DNA of 64,000 nucleotides from Devosia sp. YIM 151766 (GCF_030285925.1 NZ_CP127251.1:1240001-1304000); one strand, 5' to 3'. Counted from the stretch's first letter, positions 34,143 to 44,754 are shown. A program made the numbers and translations. The notes: a model not told the origin generated them from the sequence alone.

Positions 34143-35159
34143 ATGCGCAAAGCGCTGGTATCCATGGCAATCGCGGTTTCGATGGGCCTCGGCGCGGCGG
34201 CCGCGCAAGCGGCCATTCTCGATGACGTCAGGGCCAAGGGTTATATTCAATGCGGCGTTACCAGCGGCGTCGCCGGTTTTTCCGCCCTCGATTCCACGTC
34301 TGGCTGGGCCGGCATCGAAGTCGATTATTGCCGCGCGCTCGCAGCCGCCATCTTCAACAATGCCGACGCCGTGCGCTTTACCTCGCTGACCAGCCAGGAG
34401 CGTTTCGCCGCCCTGTCGGCCGATGAAATCGACGTGTTGTCGCGCACTACCACCTGGACCATGAGCCGGGATACCCAATTGGGCATCAGCTTTGTCGGCA
34501 CCCTGTTTTATGACAGCCAGGGTTTCATGGTGCGTAGGGACGCCGGCATCGAATCCGCCCTCGACCTGGGCGGCGTTCCCGTCTGCATCGAAGCGGACAC
34601 CACCACCGAGGTGAACGCTTCCGAATACTTCCTCGCCAATGGCATGGACTTCAACGATGTCGTGTTCGTCGACCATGACGAAGTGGCGAAAGCCTACGAG
34701 GATGGTCGCTGCGTCGTCTACACCGCCGATGCGTCGGCGCTGGCATCGGAACGGTCCAAATTCCCCAATCCTGACAATCATGTCATTCTGCCCGAAATCA
34801 TCGCCAAGGAGCCCCTCGGCCCGGCGGTGCGCGCCGGCGATAGCCAATGGTTCAACATTGCCCGCTGGACCTATTTCGCCCTGCTCGAAGCCGAGGAGCT
34901 GGGCGTGAGCTCCGCCAATGTCGATGAACAGCTTGGCTCGGACAATCCGGCCATCAAGCGCCTGCTCGGCGTTGAGGGGGAATTCGGAACGCCCCTCGGC
35001 ATCGACAATGCCTGGGCCTACCAGATCGTCAAGCTGGTAGGCAATTACGCCGAGATCTTCGAGCGCAATATCGGTCCCGATACTCCGGTCGGCCTTGAGC
35101 GTGGCGTGAATGCCCTGTGGCGTGACGGCGGCATCCAATACGCCCCGCCGATCCGCTGA
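34143..35159 (+). CDS. AapJ-like general amino acid ABC binding protein
   Basis: The 338-residue periplasmic protein has a signal peptide (AAAAQAA) and an AapJ/BztA-type body: VRAKGYIQCGV near the start, DVLSRTTTWTMSRDT, and the C-terminal RGVNALWRDGGIQYAPP. AapJ feeds general L-amino acids to AapQ and AapM permeases. Here the next gene is the ATPase and no permease gene follows. A second related binding protein is encoded from 36128. Confidence 0.9.
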   Translation: MRKALVSMAIAVSMGLGAAAAQAAILDDVRAKGYIQCGVTSGVAGFSALDSTSGWAGIEVDYCRALAAAIFNNADAVRFTSLTSQERFAALSADEIDVLSRTTTWTMSRDTQLGISFVGTLFYDSQGFMVRRDAGIESALDLGGVPVCIEADTTTEVNASEYFLANGMDFNDVVFVDHDEVAKAYEDGRCVVYTADASALASERSKFPNPDNHVILPEIIAKEPLGPAVRAGDSQWFNIARWTYFALLEAEELGVSSANVDEQLGSDNPAIKRLLGVEGEFGTPLGIDNAWAYQIVKLVGNYAEIFERNIGPDTPVGLERGVNALWRDGGIQYAPPIR

Positions 35160-35225
35160 GCCGAACCAAGTGAGCCGGCGCGCCGCCTGGAGCGCCGTTG
35201 CGACGCTGGCTGAGAGGGAGCGCCC

Positions 35226-36026
<801 letters not shown>

Positions 36027-36127
36027 CTGCCATCCCCGCGGGCAAACCGTCCCGGCAGAGCTGGGCGCATAAATAATCAGGGGGTGCAGCCGGTCCTCGG
36101 CTTGACCCTCTTTCTCCGCCTGCCAAT

Positions 36128-37177
36128 ATGGGGCGAGAAAAGAAAGCCTCGATTTTGCTCAACATCTTCAAGCCAGCTCTCTTTCTGGCCGCCATATATT
36201 TCGGCCTGGCGGCGCCGCCGGTTGCGGCACAGACGCTGGAAGCGGTGCGCGAGCGCGGTTTTCTCGTCTGCGGAGCGAGCAATCCCCTGTCCGGCTTTTC
36301 GCAATTGGACGCCGATGGCCGCTGGTCCGGCTTCGATGTCGATCTCTGCCGCGCCTTGGCCGCCGCGATTTTCGGCAATCCGGACCTGATCGAATTCCGC
36401 TCCTATCGCGGCGAGGCCCGGTTTGCGCCGCTGCAGACCGGCAGCGTCGATGTGCTGATGCGCAATGGCGCCTGGACGGCCGGGCGCGACACCCGGTTCG
36501 GCGCCAGCTATGTCACGCCCACCTTCTTCGATGGCCAGGCATTTCTGGTGCCCCAATCGCTCGGCGTCGTGTCGGCCTATGAACTGGACGATGTCAGCAT
36601 CTGCGTCGTCGATGGCTTTGGCGAATTGCAGGCCCTGGACGATTTCTTCTTTTCCAACCAGACGACCTTCAAGGAAGTCGTCTATGAGGAAACAGCCGAC
36701 CTGCTGACCGCCTATCGCGCCGGCCTGTGCCAGGTGATTTCCGCTTCGGGTCGTCAATTGCAGGCCATTCGCCGCGAATTGTCCGACCCGGCGCTGCATC
36801 GCATCCTGCCCGAACGGATTTCCAAGGAAGTCTTGGGGCCGGTGGTGCGCGAGGACGACGACCGCTGGTTTGAAATCGTCCGCTGGACCGTTTTTGCGCT
36901 GATCACCGCCGAGGAAGTCGGCGTCACCAGTCTCAATATCGATTCCCTCGCCGCCGCGCGCACCCCCGCGGTTCGCCGCATTCTCGGGCTGGAGGGCGAT
37001 TACGGCAGCCCCCTCGGTTTGCGCGCCACCTTCATGACCGACGCCATCCGCGCCGTGGGCAGCTATGCCGAGCTCTATGACCGTCATTTCGGCTCGCAAA
37101 CCGGCGCTGCCATGCTGCGCGGCCAAAATGCCCTCTGGCGCAATGGCGGCCTGCTCTACGCGCCCCCGATCCTGTAG
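36128..37177 (+). CDS. Second AapJ-like amino acid binding protein
   Basis: The 349-residue protein is clearly related to the one at 34143: VRERGFLVCGA, SGFSQLDADGRWSGFDVDLCRALAAAIF, DVLMRNGAWTAGRDT and LRGQNALWRNGGLLYAPP match in order. Its signal segment is longer (KPALFLAAIYFGLAAPPVAAQ). The pair looks like an old duplication around the ATPase gene, with diverged ligand choice. The start codon is ATG 36128; ribosome site moderate. Confidence 0.9.
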   Translation: MGREKKASILLNIFKPALFLAAIYFGLAAPPVAAQTLEAVRERGFLVCGASNPLSGFSQLDADGRWSGFDVDLCRALAAAIFGNPDLIEFRSYRGEARFAPLQTGSVDVLMRNGAWTAGRDTRFGASYVTPTFFDGQAFLVPQSLGVVSAYELDDVSICVVDGFGELQALDDFFFSNQTTFKEVVYEETADLLTAYRAGLCQVISASGRQLQAIRRELSDPALHRILPERISKEVLGPVVREDDDRWFEIVRWTVFALITAEEVGVTSLNIDSLAAARTPAVRRILGLEGDYGSPLGLRATFMTDAIRAVGSYAELYDRHFGSQTGAAMLRGQNALWRNGGLLYAPPIL

Positions 37178-37216
37178 CGGAGCGGCCGGCTCGTCGAAGA
37201 ACGAAGAGGCGCCGGG

Positions 37217-37930
37217 TCAGGCAAACAGCAGGCTCACCCGCCGGTTCTGCTTGCCCTTTTTCTCGATCTTGCCCAGGGCTAGCGGCCCGATCTCGCCTGT
37301 GCGCGCCACATGCGTTCCGCCGCATGGTTGCAGATCCACATCCCCGATCCGCACCAGCCGTACGCGCCCCTGGCCCTTGGGCGGCTTGACCTTCATGGTC
37401 TTGATCAGCTCGGCCTGGGCGTCCATTTCCGCATCGGTGATCCATTCCACGGATGCCGGATGATCCGCCGCGACCATCTCGTTGAGCCGGGCTTGCAGCG
37501 CCGGCAGATCGTCCGGCACCTCGGGCATGTCGAAATCCAGCCGCCCCTTGTCCTCGCCGACCTGCCCGCCGGTGACCGGGAAGGGGAAGACCACCGAGAG
37601 CAGATGCAGCGCCGTGTGCATCCGCATCAATCGGTAGCGCCGTTCCCAATCCAGCTCGACGCGAACCCTTTCCCCGATCGCGGGCAGCGTCTGTTCCGCT
37701 GCCGGCACATGCACGATCCGGGCTTTGTCGCCATCGGGATGAATTGCGGTGCTCAAGGTCAGCAATGCGTTACCCGATCGGACCAATATGCCACTATCGC
37801 CCGGCTGTCCGCCGGAGGTGGCATAGAACACCGTCCGGTCCAGCACGATCCCGCCTTCCGGCGTAATCGCCACCACCTCCGCCTCCGTCGATTTGCGGTA
37901 GGCATCGTCGCGAAACAGAAACTCGGTCAT
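37217..37930 (-). CDS. Alanyl-tRNA editing protein (AlaX family)
   Basis: The 237-residue protein resembles the AlaRS editing domain, with the zinc residues HTALH (HxxxH) and CGGTHV (CxxxH). It deacylates mischarged Ser-tRNA(Ala) (or Gly) in trans. The start at 37930 gives MTEFLFRDDAYRKS; a frame extended to 38095 would overlap the cardiolipin synthase gene, which ends at 37939. It ends near the convergent binding-protein gene. Confidence 0.9.
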   Translation of the reverse strand: MTEFLFRDDAYRKSTEAEVVAITPEGGIVLDRTVFYATSGGQPGDSGILVRSGNALLTLSTAIHPDGDKARIVHVPAAEQTLPAIGERVRVELDWERRYRLMRMHTALHLLSVVFPFPVTGGQVGEDKGRLDFDMPEVPDDLPALQARLNEMVAADHPASVEWITDAEMDAQAELIKTMKVKPPKGQGRVRLVRIGDVDLQPCGGTHVARTGEIGPLALGKIEKKGKQNRRVSLLFA

Positions 37931-37938
37931 CGAAAAAC

Positions 37939-39390
37939 CTAGAGAACAGGGGAGAGTAGGCGGGCGGCTTGCGTCAATACATAAAGCGGCCAGGGCCGGC
38001 TTTTGACCTCGGACAGCCCCACTTGCCGGCAGGATTCGAAATCCTTGAGCAGCATGGTCTCCACCGCCGAAATCGTCTGCGGATCGGTGAACCACAAGGT
38101 GATCTCGAAATTGATCGCAAACGAGCGATTATCGAAATTCACGCTGCCGACCGTCGCGATCTGGTCATCCATCAGAACGACCTTTTGATGAAGGAAACCA
38201 TCGGTATAGCGGTAAACGTCGATATCGTGCTGCACCATGGCATCAGCATGCGAAATGCTCGCCAGCCAGACCAACTTGTGGTCGGGATTGGCCGGCAGCA
38301 TGATCCGCACATCGACGCCCCGCAGCCGCGCCGCAAACAGCGCCGTGCGGATATCGGTATCGGGCACGAAATAGGGGCTGACGATCCATAGCCGCTCGCG
38401 GGCCCGTCCGATCAGGTCGGTGAAGGCGATAGCGCATTCTTCCAGCTTGTCGGCCGGTCCGCTGCCCATGACCAGCACCGATTCCTCGCCGAAGGTTTCC
38501 AGCTCCTTCGGCGGACGGTTGGGCAGCAATTCGCCGGTGGCCCATTCCCAATCCTCGCGGAACAGCAAGGCACAGCCCAGCGCGGCGGGGCCGGAAACCC
38601 GCACATGCGTATCGCGCCAATGCCCGAAACGCGGGTCTTCGCCCAGATATTCGACGCCGACATTGTGCCCGCCCACCCAGGCATGCTTGCCATCGGCCAC
38701 CACGATCTTGCGGTGATTGCGGTAATTGATCCGCGTCGGTCCATAAAGGCGCAGCAATTTGTGCCGGTGATTGAACCCGGCCACCTTCACCCCCGCCTCG
38801 CGCAATTCCCGGCGGTAGCGCCGTGGCATGCCCGAACTGCCGATATCGTCATAGAGCAGGAACACCGCGACACCGGCCTTGGCCTTGGCGATCAGCCGTT
38901 CCGCCAGTTCCTGCCCCAGCCGGTCGTCGCGCACGATATAGAATTGCACCAGCAGATATTCCTCCGCCGCCTCGATGCCGGCGAAGATCGAATCGAACGT
39001 CGCCTTGCCATCGATCAGCAATTCGACCTCGTTGCCCTTGAGGAAAGGCAGCTCCGAGACATGCACCTGCACCGGCCAGAGCGCATCGGTCTCCCGGTCG
39101 ACCAAAGCCAGGTCCTTGGCGCGCAAGGGACGGTCGGCGCGCCCGTTCTTCATGCGGTCGGTGGCGTAGTCGTCGAACAGCTTCCAGCCGAAGATGAGAT
39201 AGAGCAGCACCGATGGAATAGGCAGCAATATCAAGGACAGGAGCCAGGCGATCGACCCCTGCGACGTGCGGGAATTGAGGATTTCCCGGATGGCGCAGAC
39301 AAGGGCGAGCAGATAAATGGCGGCCATGATGACCGCCACCAGATGCAGGTCCGCGACAATGGCGCGCAATATGTCGTTTATGCCGAACAC
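37939..39390 (-). CDS. cls: Cardiolipin synthase (phospholipase D family)
   Basis: The 483-residue protein has two N-terminal transmembrane helices and two HKD motifs: NHRKIVVADG and HQKVVLMDDQ. GHNVG and FDNRSF follow the two motifs as usual in bacterial Cls. It makes cardiolipin from two phosphatidylglycerols at the inner membrane. Confidence 0.93.
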   Translation of the reverse strand: MFGINDILRAIVADLHLVAVIMAAIYLLALVCAIREILNSRTSQGSIAWLLSLILLPIPSVLLYLIFGWKLFDDYATDRMKNGRADRPLRAKDLALVDRETDALWPVQVHVSELPFLKGNEVELLIDGKATFDSIFAGIEAAEEYLLVQFYIVRDDRLGQELAERLIAKAKAGVAVFLLYDDIGSSGMPRRYRRELREAGVKVAGFNHRHKLLRLYGPTRINYRNHRKIVVADGKHAWVGGHNVGVEYLGEDPRFGHWRDTHVRVSGPAALGCALLFREDWEWATGELLPNRPPKELETFGEESVLVMGSGPADKLEECAIAFTDLIGRARERLWIVSPYFVPDTDIRTALFAARLRGVDVRIMLPANPDHKLVWLASISHADAMVQHDIDVYRYTDGFLHQKVVLMDDQIATVGSVNFDNRSFAINFEITLWFTDPQTISAVETMLLKDFESCRQVGLSEVKSRPWPLYVLTQAARLLSPVL

Positions 39391-39452
39391 TTTGCCCCTT
39401 CAGCGAATGTGCAGGCACTCTAGCATTCGCGGCGGGGGCTGCAATCCCGGAA

Positions 39453-40502
39453 CTAGACCGTCTCCGGCTCCATGACGCTGGAAATGTCGATCGGCGCACG
39501 GCCCTCCATCCAGGCCGGCACCGGCAGGCTCTTGCCGCGCAGGAATTCCGGATTGAAAATCTTGCTGGCATAGCGATTGCCGTAATCGCACAGCACCGTG
39601 ACGATGGTCTTGCCCGGCCCCAGATCGCGCGCCATGCGCACGGCCCCGGCAATATTGATGGCGCTCGAGCCACCCAGGCACAGCCCCTCATGCTCCAGCA
39701 GGTCGTAGATATAGGGCAGGGCTTCCGCATCGGAGATCTGGTAGGGCATGTCGACCTTGAGCCCTTCCAGATTGGCGGTGATGCGGCCCTGGCCAATGCC
39801 TTCAGTGATGGAATTGCCCGAGGATTTCAGCTCGCCATGGGCGTAATATTCATAAAGCGCCGCGCCTTCGGGATCGGCCAGCCCGATCTTGATGTCCGGA
39901 TTGCGTGCCCGCAAGGCCTCGGCCACACCGGCCAGCGTTCCGCCCGATCCAACGGCGCAGATGAAGCCGTCGATACGGCCGCCGGTCTGCTGCCAGATTT
40001 CCGGGCCGGTGGTTTCCACATGGGCGCGGCGGTTCGAAACATTGTCGAACTGGTTGGCCCACACCGCGCCATTCGGCAATTCGGCATCGAGCTTTTCAGC
40101 CAGACGGCCCGAAACCTTGATGTAATTATTGGGGTTCCTGTAGGGCTTGGCCGGAACCTCGATCAACTCCGCACCATAGAGGCGCAGCGCGTCCTTCTTT
40201 TCCTGGCTCTGCGTTTCGGGGATGACGATCACCGATTTGAAGCCGAGCGAATTGGCCACCAGCGTCAGCCCGATGCCGGTATTGCCCGCCGTGCCCTCCA
40301 CAATGGTGCCGCCCGGCTTCAGCTTTCCGGACTTCACCGCGTCATGGATGATGAACAGCGCGGCGCGGTCCTTGACCGACTGGCCCGGATTGAGGAATTC
40401 CGCCTTGCCCCAGATGTCGCAGCCCGTGAGGGTAGAGACGCGATTGAGACGGATCAACGGCGTATTGCCGATGGCGGAAATGAGGTCTTCGTGCTTGGCC
40501 AT
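39453..40502 (-). CDS. cysK: Cysteine synthase A (O-acetylserine sulfhydrylase)
   Basis: The 349-residue fold-II PLP enzyme has PLP lysine K44 (NPGQSVKDRAA), the phosphate-binding loop and substrate loop TAGNTG (71-76) and the C-terminal SSAINIAGA. It makes cysteine from O-acetylserine and sulfide. The long C-terminal tail is typical of alphaproteobacterial CysK. Confidence 0.94.
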   Translation of the reverse strand: MAKHEDLISAIGNTPLIRLNRVSTLTGCDIWGKAEFLNPGQSVKDRAALFIIHDAVKSGKLKPGGTIVEGTAGNTGIGLTLVANSLGFKSVIVIPETQSQEKKDALRLYGAELIEVPAKPYRNPNNYIKVSGRLAEKLDAELPNGAVWANQFDNVSNRRAHVETTGPEIWQQTGGRIDGFICAVGSGGTLAGVAEALRARNPDIKIGLADPEGAALYEYYAHGELKSSGNSITEGIGQGRITANLEGLKVDMPYQISDAEALPYIYDLLEHEGLCLGGSSAINIAGAVRMARDLGPGKTIVTVLCDYGNRYASKIFNPEFLRGKSLPVPAWMEGRAPIDISSVMEPETV

Positions 40503-40549
40503 GTGTCTTCTGCTGGAGGATCAGACACTTATCGTAGGTGTCGGCTGGC

Positions 40550-40582
40550 CCTGCCGCAAGGCATAAGCGCTTGCGGGGCAGG
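40550..40582. terminator. Stem-loop upstream of cysK
   Basis: CCTGCCGCAAG pairs with CTTGCGGGGCAGG around GCATAAGCG, and a short T-run (GTTTT) follows on the plus strand. No plus-strand gene precedes it. It may be a terminator for antisense or long leader transcription, or part of the cysK leader. I do not see a known riboswitch consensus. Confidence 0.45.
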
Positions 40583-40668
40583 CGTTTTCCCTCTTGAGAC
40601 GGGCGCGGCAAAACCTGGGCGTGGATGCGGCGGGCGCGGGAATATTATTCCAGCGATACGGCTCGCCG

Positions 40669-41115
40669 CTACTCCATCAACTCGGCCAATTGCTCCAGCA
40701 CGGCGCTCCATGCCTCCATGGAGAAAATGCGGGTCTGCGCATCGGCATGCGGCAGGCCGCGCTCGGTCAGCGTGATGCTGGTCGCATCTTCGCCGATGGC
40801 CTTGAAGGTGATGTCGAGCACGAAGATCAGTTCGTCTTCCTCGTCCTTGTACACCCAGGACAGTACCAATCTTTGGTCCTCGACGAATTGCAGAATTTCG
40901 CCGGACACCTCGGAATCGGCTTCGTCGTCTTCATCGGCATAGGTGACGAAATGATATTGCCCGCCTTCGAAGGCGTCGAATTCGGCCTCGTCGACCTGCC
41001 ATTGCTCGATCAGGGCCGGGTCGGTCCAGGCGGCGAACACATCGCTGACATTGGCCGCGATAATGCGCGTCAGCGTGATCTGGCTTTCGCCGTCGATCTC
41101 GGTGCCATTGTTCAC
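40669..41115 (-). CDS. SRPBCC/AHSA1-like domain protein
   Basis: The 148-residue protein matches the activator of Hsp90 ATPase homolog (START-like) fold: LTRIIAANVSDVFAAWTDPALIEQW at the start and a C-terminal helix (MEAWSAVLEQLAELM). Such proteins bind hydrophobic ligands; function unknown. It starts four bases inside the MFS stop codon, so the two are co-translated. Confidence 0.85.
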   Translation of the reverse strand: MNNGTEIDGESQITLTRIIAANVSDVFAAWTDPALIEQWQVDEAEFDAFEGGQYHFVTYADEDDEADSEVSGEILQFVEDQRLVLSWVYKDEEDELIFVLDITFKAIGEDATSITLTERGLPHADAQTRIFSMEAWSAVLEQLAELME

Positions 41116-42332
41116 GCTGCACTCCTTTCCGCCCGCAATTCGGCCGTCTTCGGTAGGAAGACGGTGAGTATCCCCAAGGCCGGGAGGAAGGCGCAGATCT
41201 GGAACACGGCAATCATGCCGATCCAGTCGGCAAAGGCGCCCATCACCGCCGCCCCCAGCGCGCCGATGCCGAAGGCGAAGCCGAAGATGAACCCGGCGAT
41301 CATCCCGACCTTACCGGGCACCAGTTCCTGCGCATAGACCACCATGGCCGAAAAGGCCGAGGACAGGACGAGCCCGACCATGACGCTCATCACTGCCGTC
41401 CAGAACAGGTCCAGATAGGGCAGGGCGAGCGTGAAGGGCAGCGCCCCCAGGATCGACACCCAGATGACGGCCAGCCGCCCATAGCGGTCGCCTACCGGTC
41501 CGCCGATAAAGGTGCCGGCGGCAACGGCCCCGAGGAAGGCGAACAGATAGAACTGCGCCTCCTGCGCCGTCAGCGCGAATTTCTCGATGAGGAAGAAGGC
41601 GTAATAGCTCTTCAATCCCTCGATATAGATGAACTTGCTCAACAGAAGCGCGCCGATCACCGCAAAGGCGATGATGAGCCGCCCGCGCGACAAAGCCGGC
41701 TTCTGAATCACCGCCTGGGGCCGGCCGGCGGCCTGGCGCTGATGCTCGACGAACCAGCGGCCCACATAGGTGAGCAGGGCCAGCCCGAGCGCCGCTACGA
41801 TCAGGAAATAAAAGATGCTGGCTTGCCCCAGCGGCAGCAGGATCAGCGCCGCGGCCAGGGGACCCAGCGCCGTGCCGGCATTGCCGCCGACCTGGAACAG
41901 CGATTGCGCAAAGCCCAGCCGTCCGCCCGACGCCATGCGGGCGACGCGCGAGGCCTCAGGGTGGAACAGCGCCGAGCCGGTGCCCAGGACCACGGCGGCG
42001 ATGAACAACAGCCAGAAGCCATTGGCGGCCGCCAGAAGGACGACGCCGACGGCGATGATGGTCATCGACAGCGCCAGCCAATAGGGTTTCGGTTTCAGGT
42101 CGCCGGAAAGGCCGAAAAGCGGCTGCAACAGGCAGGCGGTGATCTGCTGGCCCAGCGTGAGCAGGCCGATCTGCAGATAGGACAGGCCGTAATTCTCCTT
42201 GAGCATCGGATAAAGCGCCGGCAGCAGGAATTGCAGCAGATCGTTGAGCAGATGCGCCCCGCTGACCGCCAGGATGATGGTCAAGGCTGTACGCTGCGCA
42301 TCGGGCGCAGAGGTCGAAGAAATACTGGTCAT
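41112..42332 (-). CDS. MFS transporter, fosmidomycin-resistance (Fsr) type
   Basis: The 406-residue protein has twelve predicted transmembrane segments, an LxLFHPEASRVARMASGGRLGFAQSLFQVGGNAG-like region (the Fsr signature, ALFHPE) and MVYAQELVPGKVGMIAGFIFGFAFGIGALGAAVMG later. It is probably a proton-coupled drug or metabolite exporter. It lies head-to-tail with the SRPBCC gene. Confidence 0.88.
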   Translation of the reverse strand: MTSISSTSAPDAQRTALTIILAVSGAHLLNDLLQFLLPALYPMLKENYGLSYLQIGLLTLGQQITACLLQPLFGLSGDLKPKPYWLALSMTIIAVGVVLLAAANGFWLLFIAAVVLGTGSALFHPEASRVARMASGGRLGFAQSLFQVGGNAGTALGPLAAALILLPLGQASIFYFLIVAALGLALLTYVGRWFVEHQRQAAGRPQAVIQKPALSRGRLIIAFAVIGALLLSKFIYIEGLKSYYAFFLIEKFALTAQEAQFYLFAFLGAVAAGTFIGGPVGDRYGRLAVIWVSILGALPFTLALPYLDLFWTAVMSVMVGLVLSSAFSAMVVYAQELVPGKVGMIAGFIFGFAFGIGALGAAVMGAFADWIGMIAVFQICAFLPALGILTVFLPKTAELRAERSAA

Positions 42333-42430
42333 GGAAAATTCTTTGGAACGGTTTGCGCCGTCCTATCCCGCAGAGGACGGAAGCGCAATCGTCACCGCGC
42401 AATATCGGGCATTGGGGGGAAGGGGGGAAA

Positions 42431-42506
42431 TGGCTCCGCGAGCTGGACTCGAACCAGCGACCATTCGATTAACAGTCGAACGCTCTACCAACTGAGCTAT
42501 CGCGGA
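42431..42506 (-). tRNA. tRNA-Asn (GTT anticodon)
   Basis: The minus-strand cloverleaf has acceptor TCCGCGA/TCGCGGA, anticodon loop CTGTTAA (anticodon GTT), T-loop TTCGAGTCC and an encoded CCA. Confidence 0.96.
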
Positions 42507-42600
42507 ACACTTCACACGCCCTCTTGGCGAGAGCGAGGTCCGTGTAACCAAACTGATCCGGTTTGCCAAGCCCCCAATGCAGGCCGATGTGAATAAGTTG

Positions 42601-43194
42601 TCATTCGTCCCCGGCCCGGGCGCGCCGGCCAAGGGCGATGAGGTCGGCGAGCGTGTTGAGATTGACGAAAGGATCCGCCGCCGCCCGGCTGGTCCAGTCG
42701 ACCGGGCCGGCGCCCAGGCTTTGCAGCAGCCGTTTGGGACTGTCGGGCATTGTCCCTGAAAGAAGCGGATAGAGCCCGGACAGGCGATAGATCGCATTGG
42801 TCGGATAGATTTGCTGCCCCCAGGCGGCATAGGCGGCCTGGGCGCCGCCATCGAGCGCCGCGATCATCCGCGCCGCGAAATCCCGTGGCAGGAAAGGCGT
42901 GTCGACGGCCATGGTCAGCAGGAGATCGCCTGGTTCGGCCGCCCCATGAAGATGCCGGAGAGCGGCCGCGATCCCGGCCATGGGGCCGCCGAACGACAAG
43001 GTGCCGTCGGCGATAGTGTTATCCGCGCCGATGCCGGTCGGACCCGGCCCGGTGGAGACTATCGCCGGCAGGTCTCCCAGTCGTTCGGTGACGCGTTCGA
43101 GCAGCGTCCGGCCGCCGATCCGAAGCTCGCCCTTGCGCACATCGCCCAATCGGCTGCCGCGCCCGCCGGCCAGAATGAGCGCCTGGACCGTCAT
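42601..43194 (-). CDS. mobA: Molybdenum cofactor guanylyltransferase
   Basis: The 197-residue nucleotidyltransferase adds GMP to molybdopterin. It has ALILAGGRGSRLG (nucleotide loop), FGGPMAGIAAAL and TMAVDTPFLP (metal-binding Asp). The start at 43194 overlaps the transporter stop by four bases; a longer frame to 43251 is not supported. The C-terminal VNLNTLADL is typical of MobA. Confidence 0.88.
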   Translation of the reverse strand: MTVQALILAGGRGSRLGDVRKGELRIGGRTLLERVTERLGDLPAIVSTGPGPTGIGADNTIADGTLSFGGPMAGIAAALRHLHGAAEPGDLLLTMAVDTPFLPRDFAARMIAALDGGAQAAYAAWGQQIYPTNAIYRLSGLYPLLSGTMPDSPKRLLQSLGAGPVDWTSRAAADPFVNLNTLADLIALGRRARAGDE

Positions 43195-44369
43195 TTCCGC
43201 TGGCCCTGGCGCAGCAGCACCAGCAAGACGATGCCGCCGACCAGGCCCCAAAAGGGTGCGCCTATCCCCAGAATGGTGATTCCCGAGGCGGTCGCCACGA
43301 AGGTGAGAATCGCCGGCAGCCGCACATCCTCATCGGCCAGCGCGCCGGCCAGCGCCGAGGCCAGGCTGGAAAACAGCGCCAGGCCGGCCACCGCCTGGAT
43401 CAGCAGCGGCGGCGATGCGGCGATGAAGGCGGCGGCGAGGCTGGCCAGCAGGCCCAGCGCCAGATAGGTGAAGCCGGCGGCAACCGGCGCCGGCCAGCGC
43501 CGCGCCGGATCGGGATGCGCTTCCGGCCCGGCGCAGATCGCCGCGGTAATCGCCGCCAGATTGCTGGCAATGCCCCCGAACAGCGCCGTGGCGGCGCTGG
43601 AAAAGCCGGTCAGCACGAAGATCGGCGCCGGCTCCAGCGCATAGCCATTGGCTTTCATCACCGCCACGCCCGGCAGGTTCTGCGAGGCCATGGTCACCAC
43701 ATAAAGCGGCAGCGTAATGCGGATCAGGGCGTCGAACGTGAATTGAGGCATGACCGGAACGAGGCTCGGCCAGGCGCCGTCGAAGGTCCCGGCCGGCAGA
43801 TGGGTAGTGGTGGCCAGCACCACACCGGTCACGGCAACGGCGATGGGCACGGCATAGCGCCGCGCAAAGCGCAGCCCCAGCGCCCAGGCCGCCAGAATCG
43901 GCAGCGCCAGGAAAGGCAGTTCCGCCACCGCATTGATCGGCGCCAGGCACAGAACCAGCAACATGCCGGCCAGCATGGCATTGGCCAGCGCTGCCGGCAG
44001 GGCGGCCACCAGCCGCGCCAGTGGCCCGACGAAGCCGGTCAGCGCTATCAGCGCCGCACAGACGAGAAACGCCCCCGCCACCGCCGGAAATCCACCCACC
44101 GGCTCGCCGACCGTCAGCAGGAAAGCCGCCCCGGGCGTGGTCCAGGCAAAGCTGACGGGCCGCCGCACCCGCCAGGCCACGACGATATTGAGGATGCCGA
44201 TGGCGATGCACACAGAAAACAGCCCCGAGCCGGCCTGTTGCGGCGAGGCGCCCGCCGCCGTCAGCGCCGCCAGGACCAGCGTGAAGGTGCTGGCATAGCC
44301 GACAATGGCGGCGAGCACGCCGGCAAGGATCGGCTGCGCCAAATCGCTGTTGTTGATGGAGGCTTGCAT
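43191..44369 (-). CDS. BenE family benzoate/aromatic acid transporter
   Basis: The 392-residue protein has about twelve hydrophobic segments and the BenE pattern GVLAAIVGYASTFTLVLAALTAAG at the start and VTMASQNLPGVAVMKANGY in the middle. Members import benzoate or related aromatics. It is co-translated with MobA, with no catabolic genes nearby, so the substrate is uncertain. Confidence 0.85.
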   Translation of the reverse strand: MQASINNSDLAQPILAGVLAAIVGYASTFTLVLAALTAAGASPQQAGSGLFSVCIAIGILNIVVAWRVRRPVSFAWTTPGAAFLLTVGEPVGGFPAVAGAFLVCAALIALTGFVGPLARLVAALPAALANAMLAGMLLVLCLAPINAVAELPFLALPILAAWALGLRFARRYAVPIAVAVTGVVLATTTHLPAGTFDGAWPSLVPVMPQFTFDALIRITLPLYVVTMASQNLPGVAVMKANGYALEPAPIFVLTGFSSAATALFGGIASNLAAITAAICAGPEAHPDPARRWPAPVAAGFTYLALGLLASLAAAFIAASPPLLIQAVAGLALFSSLASALAGALADEDVRLPAILTFVATASGITILGIGAPFWGLVGGIVLLVLLRQGQRK

Positions 44370-44399
44370 GACGATTCCCGGAATACGGTGCCGGAAGCT

Positions 44400-44501
44400 A
44401 GAGCATCGTGCAGAAAAGTGGAGTCCAGTTTCCGCAAAAACGATGCGGCGACAAGAAGATGGAGCGGTACTTTGCGTTCGATAGAACGCACGCCGCTCTA
44501 G
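44400..44501. repeat. Dispersed palindromic repeat
   Basis: Two nested units are visible: GCATCGT...ACGATGC (44,403-44,451) with GAAAAGTGGAGTCC/GTTTCCGC inside, and GAGCGG...TGCGTTC-GAT-AGAACGCA...CCGCTC (44,461-44,499). The second matches the element at 19,058-19,096. Both are typical of intergenic repeats in Hyphomicrobiales. Confidence 0.65.
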
Positions 44502-44520
44502 GCGTTTGCGGACGGCAAGG

Positions 44521-44754
44521 CTATTGGTGTCGGCCCGATGGGCTGGCGCGTTTGAATTGATCCGTCAGCGCCAGCAGCACCACCATGTGCAGCCGCTCCG
44601 GCGTGGTCGGCGCCTTGAGGCATTTGACCCGCGAAGACACGGTATAGCGCGCGCCGTCCCGCTCGCCGCTGGCGGTATAGACCAGATATTTGCTGGCCGC
44701 GTCGTAATAGGACGAGGTCACCTTGAACTGCATCGGCGTCCCGCGAATATTCAC
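44521..44754 (-). CDS. Small hypothetical protein
   Basis: The 77-residue frame (MNIRGTPMQFKVTSSYYDAASKYLVYTASGERDG...) has normal codon composition and a hydrophilic sequence; I do not recognise it. It lies between the BenE gene and the tRNA-Cys fragment. ATG 44733 (MQFKVTSSYYDA) is a plausible shorter start. Confidence 0.55.
   Translation of the reverse strand: MNIRGTPMQFKVTSSYYDAASKYLVYTASGERDGARYTVSSRVKCLKAPTTPERLHMVVLLALTDQFKRASPSGRHQ

Noticed and set aside
40503-40668. Riboswitch upstream of cysK
   Set aside because: There is a stem-loop but no recognisable SAM, cobalamin or other consensus, and no expected leader layout.
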